Assembly: GCA_016931855.1 (NCBI GenBank)
Contig: JAFGDZ010000029.1
Location: 1 to 57,805 of the forward strand
Origin: Bacteroidales bacterium
Lineage (GTDB): Bacteria; Bacteroidota; Bacteroidia; Bacteroidales; Tenuifilaceae
Reading direction: 5' to 3'
Length of the DNA stretch: 57,805 nucleotides
Shown here in pieces: positions 18,247 through 27,554 of the stretch. Positions within the stretch are counted from its first letter, which is position 1, and each line of letters begins with the position of its first letter. A model generated the notes under the pieces. That model was not told where the DNA came from. It did not search any database and saw only the letters and a program-made list of their open reading frames with translations. Position numbers and translations under genes: made by a program.

Positions 18247-18738
18247 ATGAAAAACCACAAAGAGTATAACTTTAAGTACACCGAAATATCTACTATTACC
18301 GAGTTAAGCACCGAAGAGCAAAACCTTGTAAACCAATCGCTTGAGGCGTTAAAAACCAGCTACTCACCATACTCCAAGTTTAAGGTTGGCGCAGCTGCGC
18401 TACTAGAAAACGGCGAGGTTATACTTGGCAGCAATCAGGAGAATGGCGCCTACCCATCTGGCTTATGCGCCGAGCGCGTTGCGCTGTTCTACGCAGGAGC
18501 AAAGTACCCTGGAGTACCAGTAAAGTGCCTAGCGGTAAGCGCCTGCTTTGAAGGGGAGCAAACCAAATCGCCAGTATCGCCCTGTGGTGCCTGCCGACAG
18601 GTGATGATAGAGACTCAGCACATTGGCAAAAAGCCCATGAGGATTATACTTACCGGCTCCGAGAAATCCATTGTAATAGAGAACTCCGCATTCTTACTAC
18701 CCTTTAACTTTGTGAATACCGATAAGATTTTTGAGTAG
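18247..18738 (+). CDS. cdd: cytidine deaminase (tetrameric type)
   Basis: 163 aa from the ATG at 18247. The frame extends upstream to a TTG at 18223, but the ATG is more plausible. It deaminates cytidine and deoxycytidine to uridine forms in pyrimidine salvage. Zinc site: Cys74 with catalytic Glu76 in GLCAERVALFY, and Cys113 and Cys116 in SPCGACRQVM; the substrate segment KFKVGAAALLENG is intact. Three cysteine ligands mark the short homotetrameric class. It is monocistronic, with a terminator at 18787-18826. Confidence 0.95.
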   Translation: MKNHKEYNFKYTEISTITELSTEEQNLVNQSLEALKTSYSPYSKFKVGAAALLENGEVILGSNQENGAYPSGLCAERVALFYAGAKYPGVPVKCLAVSACFEGEQTKSPVSPCGACRQVMIETQHIGKKPMRIILTGSEKSIVIENSAFLLPFNFVNTDKIFE

Positions 18739-18786
18739 GTTGTTTGTGCCAAACAACAACGCAAGCTATCCCCCACCCCTCACAAA

Positions 18787-18826
18787 ATAAAAAGAGACTG
18801 ACATTTCTGCCAGCCTCTTTTTATTT
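18787..18826. terminator. bidirectional terminator after cdd
   Basis: AATAAAAAGAGaCTG pairs with CAGcCTCTTTTTATT (one mismatch) around a 10-nt loop, ending T-rich in both directions between two converging genes. Confidence 0.8.
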
Positions 18827-18841
18827 TCTCAAGCCAAATAC

Positions 18842-19246
18842 TTAGTGCGTAGAACCCAATATCAAGCCAAATGTATAGTTGTCCTGATAATCGTAGCAGG
18901 GAATATGCTGTAACTGCCCTGTTGTAAAGCGAGAATACCCATTAACGGTAACTATTGCAACAAAAGATCTGCTGGCAAAAGGTAGCATCCCCGATTTAAT
19001 TTCCGATACCGAAATTCGTCCCTGAGAATCGGCAGAAACAGGTATGTCAATAAACAAGTAACCGCCAACGTAAAGTTTAAAATGCACATCAAAGAATGTA
19101 GGATCCAAATCGCCATTGTATAGCAATACAATATCGCCCTTGATTTCTGTTGATTCAATATCCTTAAAATCTAATTTCTTAGATGTTTGAGCATAACTTG
19201 TGCCCATTAATACAATTGCCATAATGGCTAGAATCAGCTTTTTCAT
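18842..19246 (-). CDS. small exported protein of unknown function
   Basis: 134 aa. A clear signal peptide (MKKLILAIMAIVLMGTSYAQ) precedes a 115-residue mature part. The mature chain is short, beta-rich by appearance (DIVLLYNGDL, FKLYVGGYLFIDIPV, SFVAIVTVNGYSRFT) and has one cysteine near the end (IPCYDYQD). No family is recognised. It is probably periplasmic or surface-exposed. It is alone, converging on cdd, with its own apparent transcription unit; no -7 box was identified. Confidence 0.7.
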   Translation of the reverse strand: MKKLILAIMAIVLMGTSYAQTSKKLDFKDIESTEIKGDIVLLYNGDLDPTFFDVHFKLYVGGYLFIDIPVSADSQGRISVSEIKSGMLPFASRSFVAIVTVNGYSRFTTGQLQHIPCYDYQDNYTFGLILGSTH

Positions 19247-19410
19247 AATTAATTGGTTAAGGTTAGAAGAAACAAGTAAACGAAAAAGGTAATGCAGTTC
19301 AAGTTTTTTTTCCTCTCAACAGAACTTTTTCAAAACAAAATCCCCACACCCCTTCTTTTTATAATCATTTTAAATTAACGCCCCCCTAACCAGCAAACAG
19401 CAAAGCGTTA

Positions 19411-19418
19411 TACTTTTG
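19411..19418 (+). promoter_or_regulatory. -7 box for the double-cubane reductase gene
   Basis: TACTTTTG matches TAnnTTTG 29 nt before the start codon at 19447. A convincing -33 element is missing. Confidence 0.5.
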
Positions 19419-19446
19419 CCATCCAATTTAATAACAGCACTTTTTA

Positions 19447-20721
19447 ATGGCCGATTATACAAAAATGTGGACCGACCTGGGGTTGAACCACGAGAATCAC
19501 AATGCGCTGCTAGAGTATCTAGGCGGTGCGTACCAATCAATATTCATGTCGCAAGAGAAGCGTCCAGAGGGCATGTCGTACTTCGACTTTGTAATAAGCG
19601 AGGCGCACGGCCTACGCATTAAGGAGCTATGCGATGAGCGCGAGGCTGGTCGCAAGGTAATTGGCTCGTTCTGCGTGTTTGTACCCGAGGAGATGGTGCT
19701 AGCTGCTGGCTGCACATCGGTAGGGCTTTGCTCTGGTGCCGACTTTGCTCAGGAAGAGGTAGAGAAGGTTATTCCACGCAACACCTGCTCGCTAATAAAA
19801 TCGTTCTTTGGCTTTAGCCTAGGAAAGGTTTGCCCCTACATGGAGGTATCGGATCTTATTGTTGGCGAGAACACCTGCGATGGCAAGAAAAAGGCATTTG
19901 AAACCTTTAAGGATATGGTGCCCAACTTCTACCAAATGGATTTGCCTCAAACCAAAACCCCAGCTGGCCGCCAAACGCTTAAGCTGGAGTTTATGCGTTT
20001 CCTTAACCAGCTAGAGGAGATGACTGGTAAAAAGGTTACACTTGAGGGCTTAAAGGAAGGTATTGCCATTACCAATGCAAAGCGCAAGGCGTTACAGCGC
20101 TTGGCTACCCTTCGTGCTGCCGATCCTGCTCCTATCTCGGGTCTAGATGCGCTGCTAATTAATCAGGTATCGTTTTTAGATAACCCTGTGCGCTTTACCG
20201 AGAACGTGAACAAGATTTGCGATCAGATTGAGGTTGAGATTGCCGCTAACCAAGGCGTTAAGAAGGCCAAAGCACCTCGCATTCTGCTATCGGGCTGCCC
20301 AATGGCCATTCCAAACTGGAAGTTGCCAACCATTATTGAGTCAACAGGAGCAGTAATAGTGGGCGAAGAGTCGTGCATTGGCGAGCGCGGGCTACGCAAC
20401 CTAACCGATGACTCGGCCAACACCATTGAAGGGCTAATTGATGCCATTGTTGACCGCTACTTTAAAATTGACTGCGCGGTGTTCACCCCTAATCAGGAGC
20501 GCGTGGAGCATATTAAGGAGATGAAGGCAAAGTACAATGCCGATGGCGTTATCCACTACGGGCTTCAGTTCTGCCAGCCATACATCATGGAATCGTTCAC
20601 CGTTGAAAAGCAATTGGAGAAGGAGAACATCCCAGTGCTACGCATAGAGACCGATTACAGCCAGGAGGATATTGGACAGCTATCAACCCGCGTAGAGGCG
20701 TTTGTTGAGATCCTTAAGTAA
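19447..20721 (+). CDS. double-cubane-cluster reductase / 2-hydroxyacyl-CoA dehydratase-like protein
   Basis: 424 aa of the HgdB/FldB superfamily, closest in layout to the double-cubane-cluster proteins (E. coli YjiM type) and not to a two-subunit dehydratase. One polypeptide carries candidate Fe-S cysteines in the expected places: Cys76, Cys89 and Cys95 (FCVFVPEEMVLAAGCTSVGLC), Cys114, Cys129 and Cys144 (GENTCDGKKK), then Cys284 (LSGCPM), Cys310 (EESCIGERG), Cys343 and Cys376. Characterised relatives reduce small molecules at an [8Fe-9S] cluster fed by an ATP-driven activator. That activator is the next gene. The physiological substrate is unknown. Only one dehydratase-type subunit is present and no CoA-transferase is nearby, which argues against 2-hydroxyacyl-CoA dehydration. 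Confidence 0.85.
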   Translation: MADYTKMWTDLGLNHENHNALLEYLGGAYQSIFMSQEKRPEGMSYFDFVISEAHGLRIKELCDEREAGRKVIGSFCVFVPEEMVLAAGCTSVGLCSGADFAQEEVEKVIPRNTCSLIKSFFGFSLGKVCPYMEVSDLIVGENTCDGKKKAFETFKDMVPNFYQMDLPQTKTPAGRQTLKLEFMRFLNQLEEMTGKKVTLEGLKEGIAITNAKRKALQRLATLRAADPAPISGLDALLINQVSFLDNPVRFTENVNKICDQIEVEIAANQGVKKAKAPRILLSGCPMAIPNWKLPTIIESTGAVIVGEESCIGERGLRNLTDDSANTIEGLIDAIVDRYFKIDCAVFTPNQERVEHIKEMKAKYNADGVIHYGLQFCQPYIMESFTVEKQLEKENIPVLRIETDYSQEDIGQLSTRVEAFVEILK

Positions 20722-20737
20722 ACATCAAATACTAAAA

Positions 20738-20788
20738 GAGGGAAAATGCAGAGCGCATAATACTTGCTACTGCATTTCCCTTTTTCTT
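20738..20788 (+). terminator. terminator-like hairpin between reductase and activase genes
   Basis: AGGGAAAATGCAG pairs with CTGCATTTCCCTT (one bulge) across an 18-nt loop and is followed by TTTCTTT. It may limit read-through and so lower activase expression relative to the reductase. Confidence 0.6.
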
Positions 20789-20815
20789 TAACCCGCAGCA
20801 AATAGTAAGGAGCAG

Positions 20816-21556
20816 ATGAGACAGGCAGGGATTGACATAGGTTCACGCAGCATTGAGGTGGTTGTGCTAGAGAATGGCAGGGTGGTAACATCGCGACAGG
20901 CCATATCTGGTCATAATCCTGTTGAGCGGGTAAAGGAGCTGCTAACCGATATCACCTTCGATAGCATGATGGCCACAGGCTACGGCCGCGGCATTGTTGA
21001 GGTTGCCTTTGATTTTCCCACCATTACCGAGATTAAAGCCTACGGAACGGGCGCTGCAGCACTGTATCCCGGCATTAGGGGTGTGCTCGATATTGGAGGT
21101 CAGGACACCAAGGTTATTACGCTTGATGGCAAGGGAAAGGTGCTTAAGTTTGAGATGAACGACAAGTGCGCCGCCGGAACCGGCAAGTTTCTTGAGATGA
21201 TGGAATCCACCCTTGGGTATGAGAAAAACACCATGGGCGCAATGGCCATGAGCGGAAAGAAAGGGGTTGAGATAAACAGCATGTGCGCCGTATTTGCCGA
21301 ATCGGAAGTAACCTCACTAATGGCCAAGGGTTGCGACAGAGCCGATATTGCACTGGCCATTCACCAATCCATTTGCCGACGAGCCATTGGAATGATACGC
21401 CGTCAGAATATCGGTTTCCCGTTGATGTTTGCAGGGGGCGTAGCCAACAACCCCTGTATGGTACACCTACTCCGCGAAGCCCTAGGCGAAGAGGTTATAG
21501 TTCCCGAAACGCCTCACTTTGTTGGCGCATACGGAGCGGCGTTGCTGGCGGAGTAA
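20816..21556 (+). CDS. acyl-CoA dehydratase activase-type ATPase (activator of the double-cubane reductase)
   Basis: 246 aa, ASKHA-fold ATPase of the HgdC/YjiL family. Phosphate loops are visible (GIDIGSRSIEVVV, LDIGGQDTKVI, FAGGVANNPCM). Cys118 in NDKCAAGTGKFLE and Cys157 in NSMCAVFAESEV are the two ligands that bridge one [4Fe-4S] cluster across a homodimer. It couples ATP hydrolysis to low-potential electron transfer into the partner, here the preceding reductase. ATG at 20816 has a strong AAGGAG ribosome-binding site 4 nt upstream, unusual in this window and perhaps compensating for the hairpin before it. Confidence 0.9.
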   Translation: MRQAGIDIGSRSIEVVVLENGRVVTSRQAISGHNPVERVKELLTDITFDSMMATGYGRGIVEVAFDFPTITEIKAYGTGAAALYPGIRGVLDIGGQDTKVITLDGKGKVLKFEMNDKCAAGTGKFLEMMESTLGYEKNTMGAMAMSGKKGVEINSMCAVFAESEVTSLMAKGCDRADIALAIHQSICRRAIGMIRRQNIGFPLMFAGGVANNPCMVHLLREALGEEVIVPETPHFVGAYGAALLAE

Positions 21557-21871
21557 AACGCTGTGCGCCGAACGATTACACCGCGTGGCTCAACCCAAAA
21601 AACGAGTAAATAAAAACGAAAGCTAACTGCAAAACAACCATGCTAATAGGTATATTTTGTTACAGCACATGATAAGATAGAGCAAATGAGTTGGGGAGCC
21701 TAGCATTCCCCTTTTGCTTATACCAATGGCCAGTTGCCCCTCAAAAACACAATTAGATTTTCTGGAAAATAACCATTCACTTCAACGTTTACGTTGCGTC
21801 CCTCTCGGATACAAGGAAATTTATGTTAAATTTGATATACATTAATTTAATTCATAAAACTTATTAACCTC
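21557..21871. other. intergenic region with a weak terminator and a -7 box
   Basis: A GGGGA / TCCCC hairpin followed by TTTTGCTT at about 21693-21719 may end the activase transcript. TAAATTTG at 21827-21834 fits the -7 consensus for the downstream ankyrin gene. No gene is seen. Confidence 0.4.
21827..21834 (+). promoter_or_regulatory. -7 box for the ankyrin-repeat gene
   Basis: TAAATTTG matches TAnnTTTG and lies 38 nt before the ATG at 21872. It supports that ATG as the original start even though the frame is broken shortly after. No -33 match was found. Confidence 0.5.
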
Positions 21872-23553
21872 ATGAAAAAGTTATTATTCTCAGCGCTCTT
21901 TGCGTTTGTTTTGTCCTACTAAACTCCAATGTCGCTGAAGCACAACTTAATCGCAAACTTGAAAAGATTGCTACAGGAAAGAAAGGCACAAAATCTACAA
22001 TCAATGAGCTTTCTGCTGAATGCAAACACCTTGACAAAAGTTTTCACAACTCCGTAAAAAAAGCCTACGAATACATAGACGGGGGAAATTACGGCGCGGC
22101 AGAAACAATGACCAGATCTGCTGGTAGAGATCTGGAAAAATGGAAAAAAGAGCCCTGTCCGTTTCAGGATAAATATCAGAAGGAATACGATGAGTTAGTC
22201 GCAAGTTTAGAGTCGAAAACTCTTGCAGCAAATGCTGATCCGCTATTAGTTAAAGCAGCAGAAGAAAATGACAAAGCATTAGCAGAAAAAGCATTAAATG
22301 CAGGTGCAAAGATTAATGCTTTTACCAACCAAACAACGCCACTCATTGCCGCTGTAAAGAAGAACAACCTAGATATGGTAAAATTCCTAATTGAAAAAGG
22401 AGCCGACCCAAACATCGTAAAACCATATATGAATGAATACGCCTTATATTATGCCGTAAAAAATGGTAATAAAGATATTTGCGAATATTTAGTTAACAAT
22501 GGTGCAAATAACGATAAGGGAATAAATATTCTACTAGTAGCAGCAGCTAATGGTCAGTTAGAAATCTTTAAAATGCTGGTAGATAGATTTAGTTTATATG
22601 CAGGAATGATTGAGGAGGATAATGAGCGACAGGTTAACAATGAGGCCTCAGCTCTTTGCTTAGCCCAAAAAAACGGTCATGAAGAGTTGGCACAATACAT
22701 TATAACAAAAATTGAAGAGCATAATGTGAATAACATTACCGATCCTACACACAAAAAGCATATAAATAAAGCGGTGTACTCAACCGCAGGAATACCTGAA
22801 ACGGGAGCATCAGAGAACGCGTTTCAAACAACTTTTAAAGCAGCCGAGCCAATTTACGGAAGAGTATTTCTTGATACTAAGCTAAAGTATCTGATGTATG
22901 GAAAAAACGGAACATGTAATTACAATGCGGAATTTGACCAGTACACATTGTCTGCTAAAATAAAAAACAAGAATAAAGAGGTCCAAATGGGCACGTATAA
23001 TATTAAAGAAACAAATGAAGCAAACTCCATAGCAATTACCATAAATACCACCCAAATGGCAAGGGAGAGCTATAAACAAGTTTATGAATATTTACAGCCA
23101 GGAAAAAATGATGTTACCTTTATTGTTACTCTTAGAAATGGGGCTTTTATTTTTGAAAAAGATGTTGTTCTAGAAAAGGATCCAAAAGCAACCTTTAAGG
23201 TTGGTAAAACTTTTGATCAAATAGAGGCTGGAATGAACGACCCAGAACTAGTTAAAAAAGCAACAAAGTGGGCAAAAGAGAACTTCCTAAAACATGACTC
23301 TACGGAAGACATTGACGGTGCTGGAGTTGTTAAAGGGGTTAAAATTCTCAGCAAGGATTGGAATATAAATCGTCATGAGATATCTGGACAGCCCGAGTAT
23401 AGATCAATTGTAATTTATGTTAATGCATCCTATGAATCAGGCAGGTGCATCTACCAAAAAATAGGTTTAAAACAAAATTATGATGGGAACTCATACAGTA
23501 GTGTGTTACAATTCGATTATTCCCGCGGAATATCTGATATTGATTGCAACTAA
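21872..23553 (+). CDS. exported ankyrin-repeat protein, frameshifted in the signal peptide
   Basis: The gene appears to start at ATG 21872 with a signal peptide (MKKLLFSALFAFVLSY) that stops at 21920-21922. One base shift at about 21911-21919 joins it to LNSNVAEAQLNRKLEKIATG, the natural end of a signal peptide and start of a mature protein, in frame with the long open frame. The intact part from ATG 22108 is 481 aa. Ankyrin repeats occupy about residues 45-200 of that part (TPLIAAVKKNNLDMVKFLIE, YALYYAVKNGNKDICEYLVN, LLVAAANGQLEIFKMLVDRF). The C-terminal 250 residues are beta-rich and unrecognised. A consensus -7 box and a terminator bracket it. It is either an assembly error, a pseudogene, or translated from an internal start without export. 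Confidence 0.7.
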
Positions 23554-23577
23554 GGATTAATAGGTTTCAAAATCGAG

Positions 23578-23615
23578 TAGGAGGAAAATAAATAGTTTTC
23601 CTCCTATTTTATTTT
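23578..23615 (+). terminator. intrinsic terminator after the ankyrin-repeat gene
   Basis: TAGGAGGAAAA and its complement form an 11-bp stem with a 7-nt loop, followed by TTTTATTTT. Confidence 0.9.
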
Positions 23616-23619
23616 CGGG

Positions 23620-24286
23620 AGTGTAAGGCAACAGTAACGTGGTGTCCATATTGTCAACCCCACCTCTCCCACCATTCCGCTTTACTTGTTTGTAAACCTT
23701 GTTCAAGTTCGGTGGTGAGAGAACGTACTCTAGTAGCATTGGCGTATAATCCGCTGTGTTGGTGTGTTCTTTTTTTGGTCATCCATAGGAATGTATGCCC
23801 TCCTCGTATCCTTCGGGTTCCGCCAATCTTTTAGTTGGCAGGTGTCTTGCTCCGTTTTCTGCTTTTTTACAATTCCTACAGTAGCTTTCATTTGATGCTC
23901 ACCTCTTAGAATTCGACCCTTCCCTCACCAGCCCGTGGTGCGGCACTTTGGTCTCTGCTAACTCCTGACGGTAATTGTTAGCCATGTTTTTCACTTCGTT
24001 TCCGCACGTCTGTCAGGGCTCCCGTGGTAAATTCATCCCCTTTCATCCCATGTAACCGCTGCATTTACACCTCAACATCTGGGTAGTTATTGGATTTTGG
24101 CTTGTATGGCAACCTCGTCCTGTCTATTATGCCTGGTGCAGTTCGTGTTCCTCAGTTCAGGGGGTTGCCTCGTGCTTCCTTCAGATTCCGCTTCGCAGCG
24201 GGCACCCTTGCTTTTGGCTAATAGTTGGTAACTACCGCCCCCGTAACGGACTTCCACCTTCTAGTTAACAAACATGCACGGCACAC
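23620..24286 (-). mobile_element. truncated group II intron, 5' portion with reverse-transcriptase start
   Basis: Read on the minus strand, the element begins with GTGTGCCGTGCATG, a GUGYG-type intron 5' end, then a GGTGGAAGTCC segment and about 500 nt of ribozyme-like sequence containing GGAATCTGAAGGAAGC, as in Bacteroidota group II introns. It then enters an intron-encoded protein start: MDDQKKNTPTQRI, a frameshift, then LLEYVLSPPNLNKVYKQVKR and GGVDNM, the N-terminus of the reverse transcriptase/maturase. It stops after about 40 RT residues, next to the ankyrin-gene terminator. Domains IV-VI, the RT catalytic domain and the 3' end are absent. The insertion point lies 4 nt past the T run of the dnaK terminator. 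Confidence 0.8.
23627..23786 (-). pseudogene. fragment of group II intron reverse transcriptase/maturase
   Basis: Minus-strand start at ATG 23786 (MDDQKKNTPTQRI), frameshifted into a frame that continues from 23739 with LLEYVLSPPNLNKVYKQVKR and then GGVDNMDTT. This matches RT domain 0 of group II maturases (LLE/D-VL-xxNLxxAYxxVKxNxGxxGVDGM). The catalytic YADD region is missing. Non-functional. Confidence 0.72.
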
Positions 24287-24290
24287 CACC

Positions 24291-24327
24291 AAAAAGCCGC
24301 TGCAAACTAAGCGTTTGCAGCGGCTTT
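24291..24327 (-). terminator. intrinsic terminator of dnaK
   Basis: A perfect 14-bp stem AAAGCCGCTGCAAA with complement around a 7-nt loop, followed on the minus strand by a T run (24295-24291). Confidence 0.93.
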
Positions 24328-24357
24328 GGAATAAAAATAGCGTTATACTTTTCGAGA

Positions 24358-26262
24358 TTACTTCACCTCTTCAAAATCAACATCAGTTACTTCCTGATTT
24401 TGTGAACCAGAAGCGTTACTAGATTGCTCTTGTCCCGGTTGTGCCGATTGACCAGCATCCTGACCTCCTTTGTACATCTCCTCCGATGCAGCTTGCCATA
24501 CCTTGTTTAGCTCCTCGGTAGCAGCATCAATTGCGGCAAGATCCTGGCTCTTGTGGGCATCCTTTAGCTTACCTAAAGCCTGCTCAATTGGGCCTTTTTT
24601 GTCGGCTGGCAACTTGTCGCCAAACTCCTTAAGCTGCTTCTCAGTTTGGAAAATAAGGCTGTCGGCACCATTAAGCTTATCTATACGCTCCTTTTCTTGG
24701 CGATCGCTCTCCTCATTGGCCTTAGCCTCATCGCGCATACGCTTAATCTCATCGTCGGTAAGACCCGATGATGCCTCAATACGGATCTTCTGCTCCTTGC
24801 CTGTACCCTTATCGCGAGCCGATACGTGTAGAATACCGTTTGCATCAATATCAAAGGTAACCTCAATTTGTGGTACACCGCGTGGGGCTGGTGGAATTCC
24901 ATCTAGGTGGAAACGGCCAAGCGACTTGTTATGAACCGCAGTAGGACGCTCTCCCTGTAGTATGTGAATCTCTACCGATGGCTGATTATCGACAGCTGTG
25001 GTAAAGGTTTCCGATTTTTTTGTTGGGATGGTTGTGTTAGATTCAATTAGCTTGGTCATAACGCCACCCATGGTTTCAATACCAAGCGATAGTGGGGTAA
25101 CATCTAGCAAAAGCACATCTTTAACCTCGCCAGTTAGTACACCACCCTGAATAGATGCTCCAACGGCAACAACCTCGTCGGGGTTTACACCCTTACTTGG
25201 GGCTTTACCAAAGAACTTCTCTACAACTTGCTGTATTGCAGGGATACGGGTAGATCCACCCACCAGTATAACCTCATTAACATCCGATGCGGTAAGCCCA
25301 GCATCCTTAAGCGCCTTGCGGCAAGGCTCAAGGGTTGCTTGGATAAGGCTATCGGCAAGTTTCTCAAACTGAGCGCGGGTTAGCGAACGTACCAAGTGCT
25401 TTGGAATTCCGTTAACTGGCATAATGTAAGGCAGATTAATCTCGGTGTTGGTTGAGCTAGACAGCTCTACCTTAGCCTTCTCTGCAGCCTCCTTTAAGCG
25501 CTGTAATGCCATTGGGTCTTGCCTTAAATCAATGCCCTCATCGTTTTTGAACTCGCTGGCAAGCCAATCAATAATAACTTGGTCAAAGTCGTCGCCACCA
25601 AGGTGAGTATCGCCATTGGTTGATTTTACTTCAAACACGCCATCGCCAAGTTCTAGGATAGAGATATCAAAGGTACCTCCACCAAGGTCGAAAACGGCAA
25701 TTTTCATGTCGCTCGACTTTTTATCAAGACCATAAGCAAGCGCAGCAGCAGTAGGCTCGTTAATAATACGACGAACCTTTAACCCTGCAATTTCGCCAGC
25801 CTCTTTGGTTGCTTGGCGCTGCGAATCGCTAAAGTAAGCTGGCACGGTAATAACCGCCTCAGTAACCTCTTGCCCAAGGTAATCCTCAGCCGTTTTCTTC
25901 ATCTTCTGAAGAACCATTGCCGATATCTCTTGTGGAGTGAACTTTCTGTCGTCAATTACCACGCGGGGCGTGTTGTTATCGCCCTTAACAACCTCGTAAG
26001 GTACACGGCCAACCTCTTTGGTAACCTTATCAAAGGTTTCGCCCATAAAACGCTTAATAGACGATATGGTTTTACGTGGATTGGTAATTGCCTGACGCTT
26101 AGCTGGATCTCCAACCTTGCGCTCTCCATTCTCTACAAATGCAACTACCGATGGAGTTGTACGTTTTCCTTCGCTGTTTGGAATTACAACAGGCTCGTTG
26201 CCTTCCATTACTGCAACGCACGAGTTGGTTGTTCCTAAGTCTATACCAATAATTTTACCCAT
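24358..26262 (-). CDS. dnaK: molecular chaperone DnaK (Hsp70)
   Basis: 634 aa, full length. The N-terminal ATPase domain (1-385) shows [31 protein letters not shown] and [14 protein letters not shown]. The substrate-binding domain follows ([15 protein letters not shown], about 385-505). A helical lid and an acidic, Gln-rich tail end in [10 protein letters not shown], typical of DnaK. It folds and refolds proteins with DnaJ and GrpE, neither of which is encoded here. No CIRCE operator and no clear -7 box were found upstream. It is monocistronic. Confidence 0.99.
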   Translation of the reverse strand: MGKIIGIDLGTTNSCVAVMEGNEPVVIPNSEGKRTTPSVVAFVENGERKVGDPAKRQAITNPRKTISSIKRFMGETFDKVTKEVGRVPYEVVKGDNNTPRVVIDDRKFTPQEISAMVLQKMKKTAEDYLGQEVTEAVITVPAYFSDSQRQATKEAGEIAGLKVRRIINEPTAAALAYGLDKKSSDMKIAVFDLGGGTFDISILELGDGVFEVKSTNGDTHLGGDDFDQVIIDWLASEFKNDEGIDLRQDPMALQRLKEAAEKAKVELSSSTNTEINLPYIMPVNGIPKHLVRSLTRAQFEKLADSLIQATLEPCRKALKDAGLTASDVNEVILVGGSTRIPAIQQVVEKFFGKAPSKGVNPDEVVAVGASIQGGVLTGEVKDVLLLDVTPLSLGIETMGGVMTKLIESNTTIPTKKSETFTTAVDNQPSVEIHILQGERPTAVHNKSLGRFHLDGIPPAPRGVPQIEVTFDIDANGILHVSARDKGTGKEQKIRIEASSGLTDDEIKRMRDEAKANEESDRQEKERIDKLNGADSLIFQTEKQLKEFGDKLPADKKGPIEQALGKLKDAHKSQDLAAIDAATEELNKVWQAASEEMYKGGQDAGQSAQPGQEQSSNASGSQNQEVTDVDFEEVK

Positions 26263-26625
26263 TGTGTATTATTGTTAATTGAGTTAATCAATGTTGTTTG
26301 GCTTCCAGTTAATCAATCACCATGCCAAGGGGGTTATGCATCATACTTGTCAGGATTTTGGAATGGGACGTGTCAGTACCACTTCGCTTAATATCAATAT
26401 AAGCATCAGTAATACAAGCCCTAATACGTTTTACACTTTTTAAAATGATACTGGCGCACAGGGTGTGACATACGGTCATGTTGTCAGTCATACATGGCAA
26501 AGCAGTATTGCTATGGCATTTTTGGCTTGCATTGCTGCTCTTTCCACTATTTGCGAACCTCATTTCCGTTAATCTCATAAAAAGACTATACCTTTGCTAG
26601 GTTAAATTTTTAATCCGAACCAATT
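26263..26625. other. divergent region between dnaK and panB
   Basis: About 360 bp. No gene is accepted: an 89-codon minus-strand frame at 26309-26578 has no domain and a composition like non-coding DNA. The word TGTCAG occurs three times (near 26346, 26369 and 26485), without clear symmetry. A panB -7 box is at 26589-26596. Confidence 0.4.
26589..26596 (+). promoter_or_regulatory. -7 box for panB
   Basis: TACCTTTG matches TAnnTTTG, 29 nt before the ATG at 26626. The -33 element is unclear. Confidence 0.5.
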
Positions 26626-27441
26626 ATGTCAACGGAAAGTAAGGTAAGGGTGATTACCACTCACGTGCTGAGTGAGATGAAGTTTAGAGGCGAAAAAATC
26701 TCTATGCTTACTGGGTACGACTACTCTATGGCTCGTATTCTTGACGCTGCAGGTATTGATGTTATTCTGGTTGGCGACTCTGCTTCTAACGTTATGGCAG
26801 GGTACGAGTCAACCCTCCCTATAACTCTTGACCAAATGATATACCATGCAACCTCGGTAGTTAGGGCAGTAAAGCGCGCGCTTGTGGTTGTTGATATGCC
26901 ATTTGGCACCTACCAGGGAAACTCCAAGCTGGCGCTTAACTGTGCCATTAGGATTATGAAGGAGAGCGGTGCCGATGCGCTTAAGCTTGAAGGTGGACGT
27001 GAGATTATCGATTCCGTTCAGCGCATCCTATCAGCGGGAATTCCTGTTATGGGACACCTAGGGTTAACGCCCCAGTCAATTCATAAGTTTGGCACCTATG
27101 TAGTTAGGGCAAAAGATGAGGAAGAGGCCGATAAACTTGTTGAGGACGCTCACATACTTCAGGATGCAGGCTGCTTTGCCCTTGTACTAGAGAAGATTCC
27201 CGCAAAGCTAGGCGCCAAGGTTGCCCGCGACCTTAAAATCCCAGTAATTGGTATTGGTGCAGGTGGCGGTGTTGACGGGCAGGTGCTGGTAGTACACGAT
27301 ATGCTTGGCATAACACAGGAGTTCTCTCCTAGGTTCCTTCGCAGGTACCATAACCTATACGCCGAGATGCTGGGCGCTTTCCAATCGTTTATTGGCGATG
27401 TTAAAAGCGGCGACTTCCCCAACGACAGGGAGCAGTACTAG
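26626..27441 (+). CDS. panB: 3-methyl-2-oxobutanoate hydroxymethyltransferase
   Basis: 271 aa, a TIM-barrel enzyme that adds a hydroxymethyl group from methylene-tetrahydrofolate to ketoisovalerate to make ketopantoate, the first committed step of pantothenate synthesis. Signature segments are [39 protein letters not shown] (metal-binding Asp), [24 protein letters not shown] and [18 protein letters not shown]. Length and motifs are canonical. Other pan genes are not in the window. The next gene is 113 nt downstream. Confidence 0.97.
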   Translation: MSTESKVRVITTHVLSEMKFRGEKISMLTGYDYSMARILDAAGIDVILVGDSASNVMAGYESTLPITLDQMIYHATSVVRAVKRALVVVDMPFGTYQGNSKLALNCAIRIMKESGADALKLEGGREIIDSVQRILSAGIPVMGHLGLTPQSIHKFGTYVVRAKDEEEADKLVEDAHILQDAGCFALVLEKIPAKLGAKVARDLKIPVIGIGAGGGVDGQVLVVHDMLGITQEFSPRFLRRYHNLYAEMLGAFQSFIGDVKSGDFPNDREQY

Positions 27442-27554
27442 CAGAACCCTTTTATCCTTTTACATTAAGCAAACAGTAATTAATATTGATGCCCAAAAAG
27501 TTCCGGCCTGAGTTATAATCAGGCTACTTGTAGGCCAAACACTAAATATCAACA

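Noticed and set aside
22170-22420. 79-codon minus-strand frame inside the ankyrin gene
   Set aside because: Antisense shadow of the ankyrin repeats, with no independent support.
26263-26330. CIRCE or similar heat-shock operator before dnaK
   Set aside because: No TTAGCACTC / GAGTGCTAA inverted repeat was found.
26340-26490. Three TGTCAG words as an operator array
   Set aside because: Irregular spacing and no dyad symmetry; chance occurrence is likely.
26309-26578. 89-codon minus-strand open frame between dnaK and panB
   Set aside because: No signal peptide, domain or promoter; the amino-acid mix (many Cys, His, Met) looks random.
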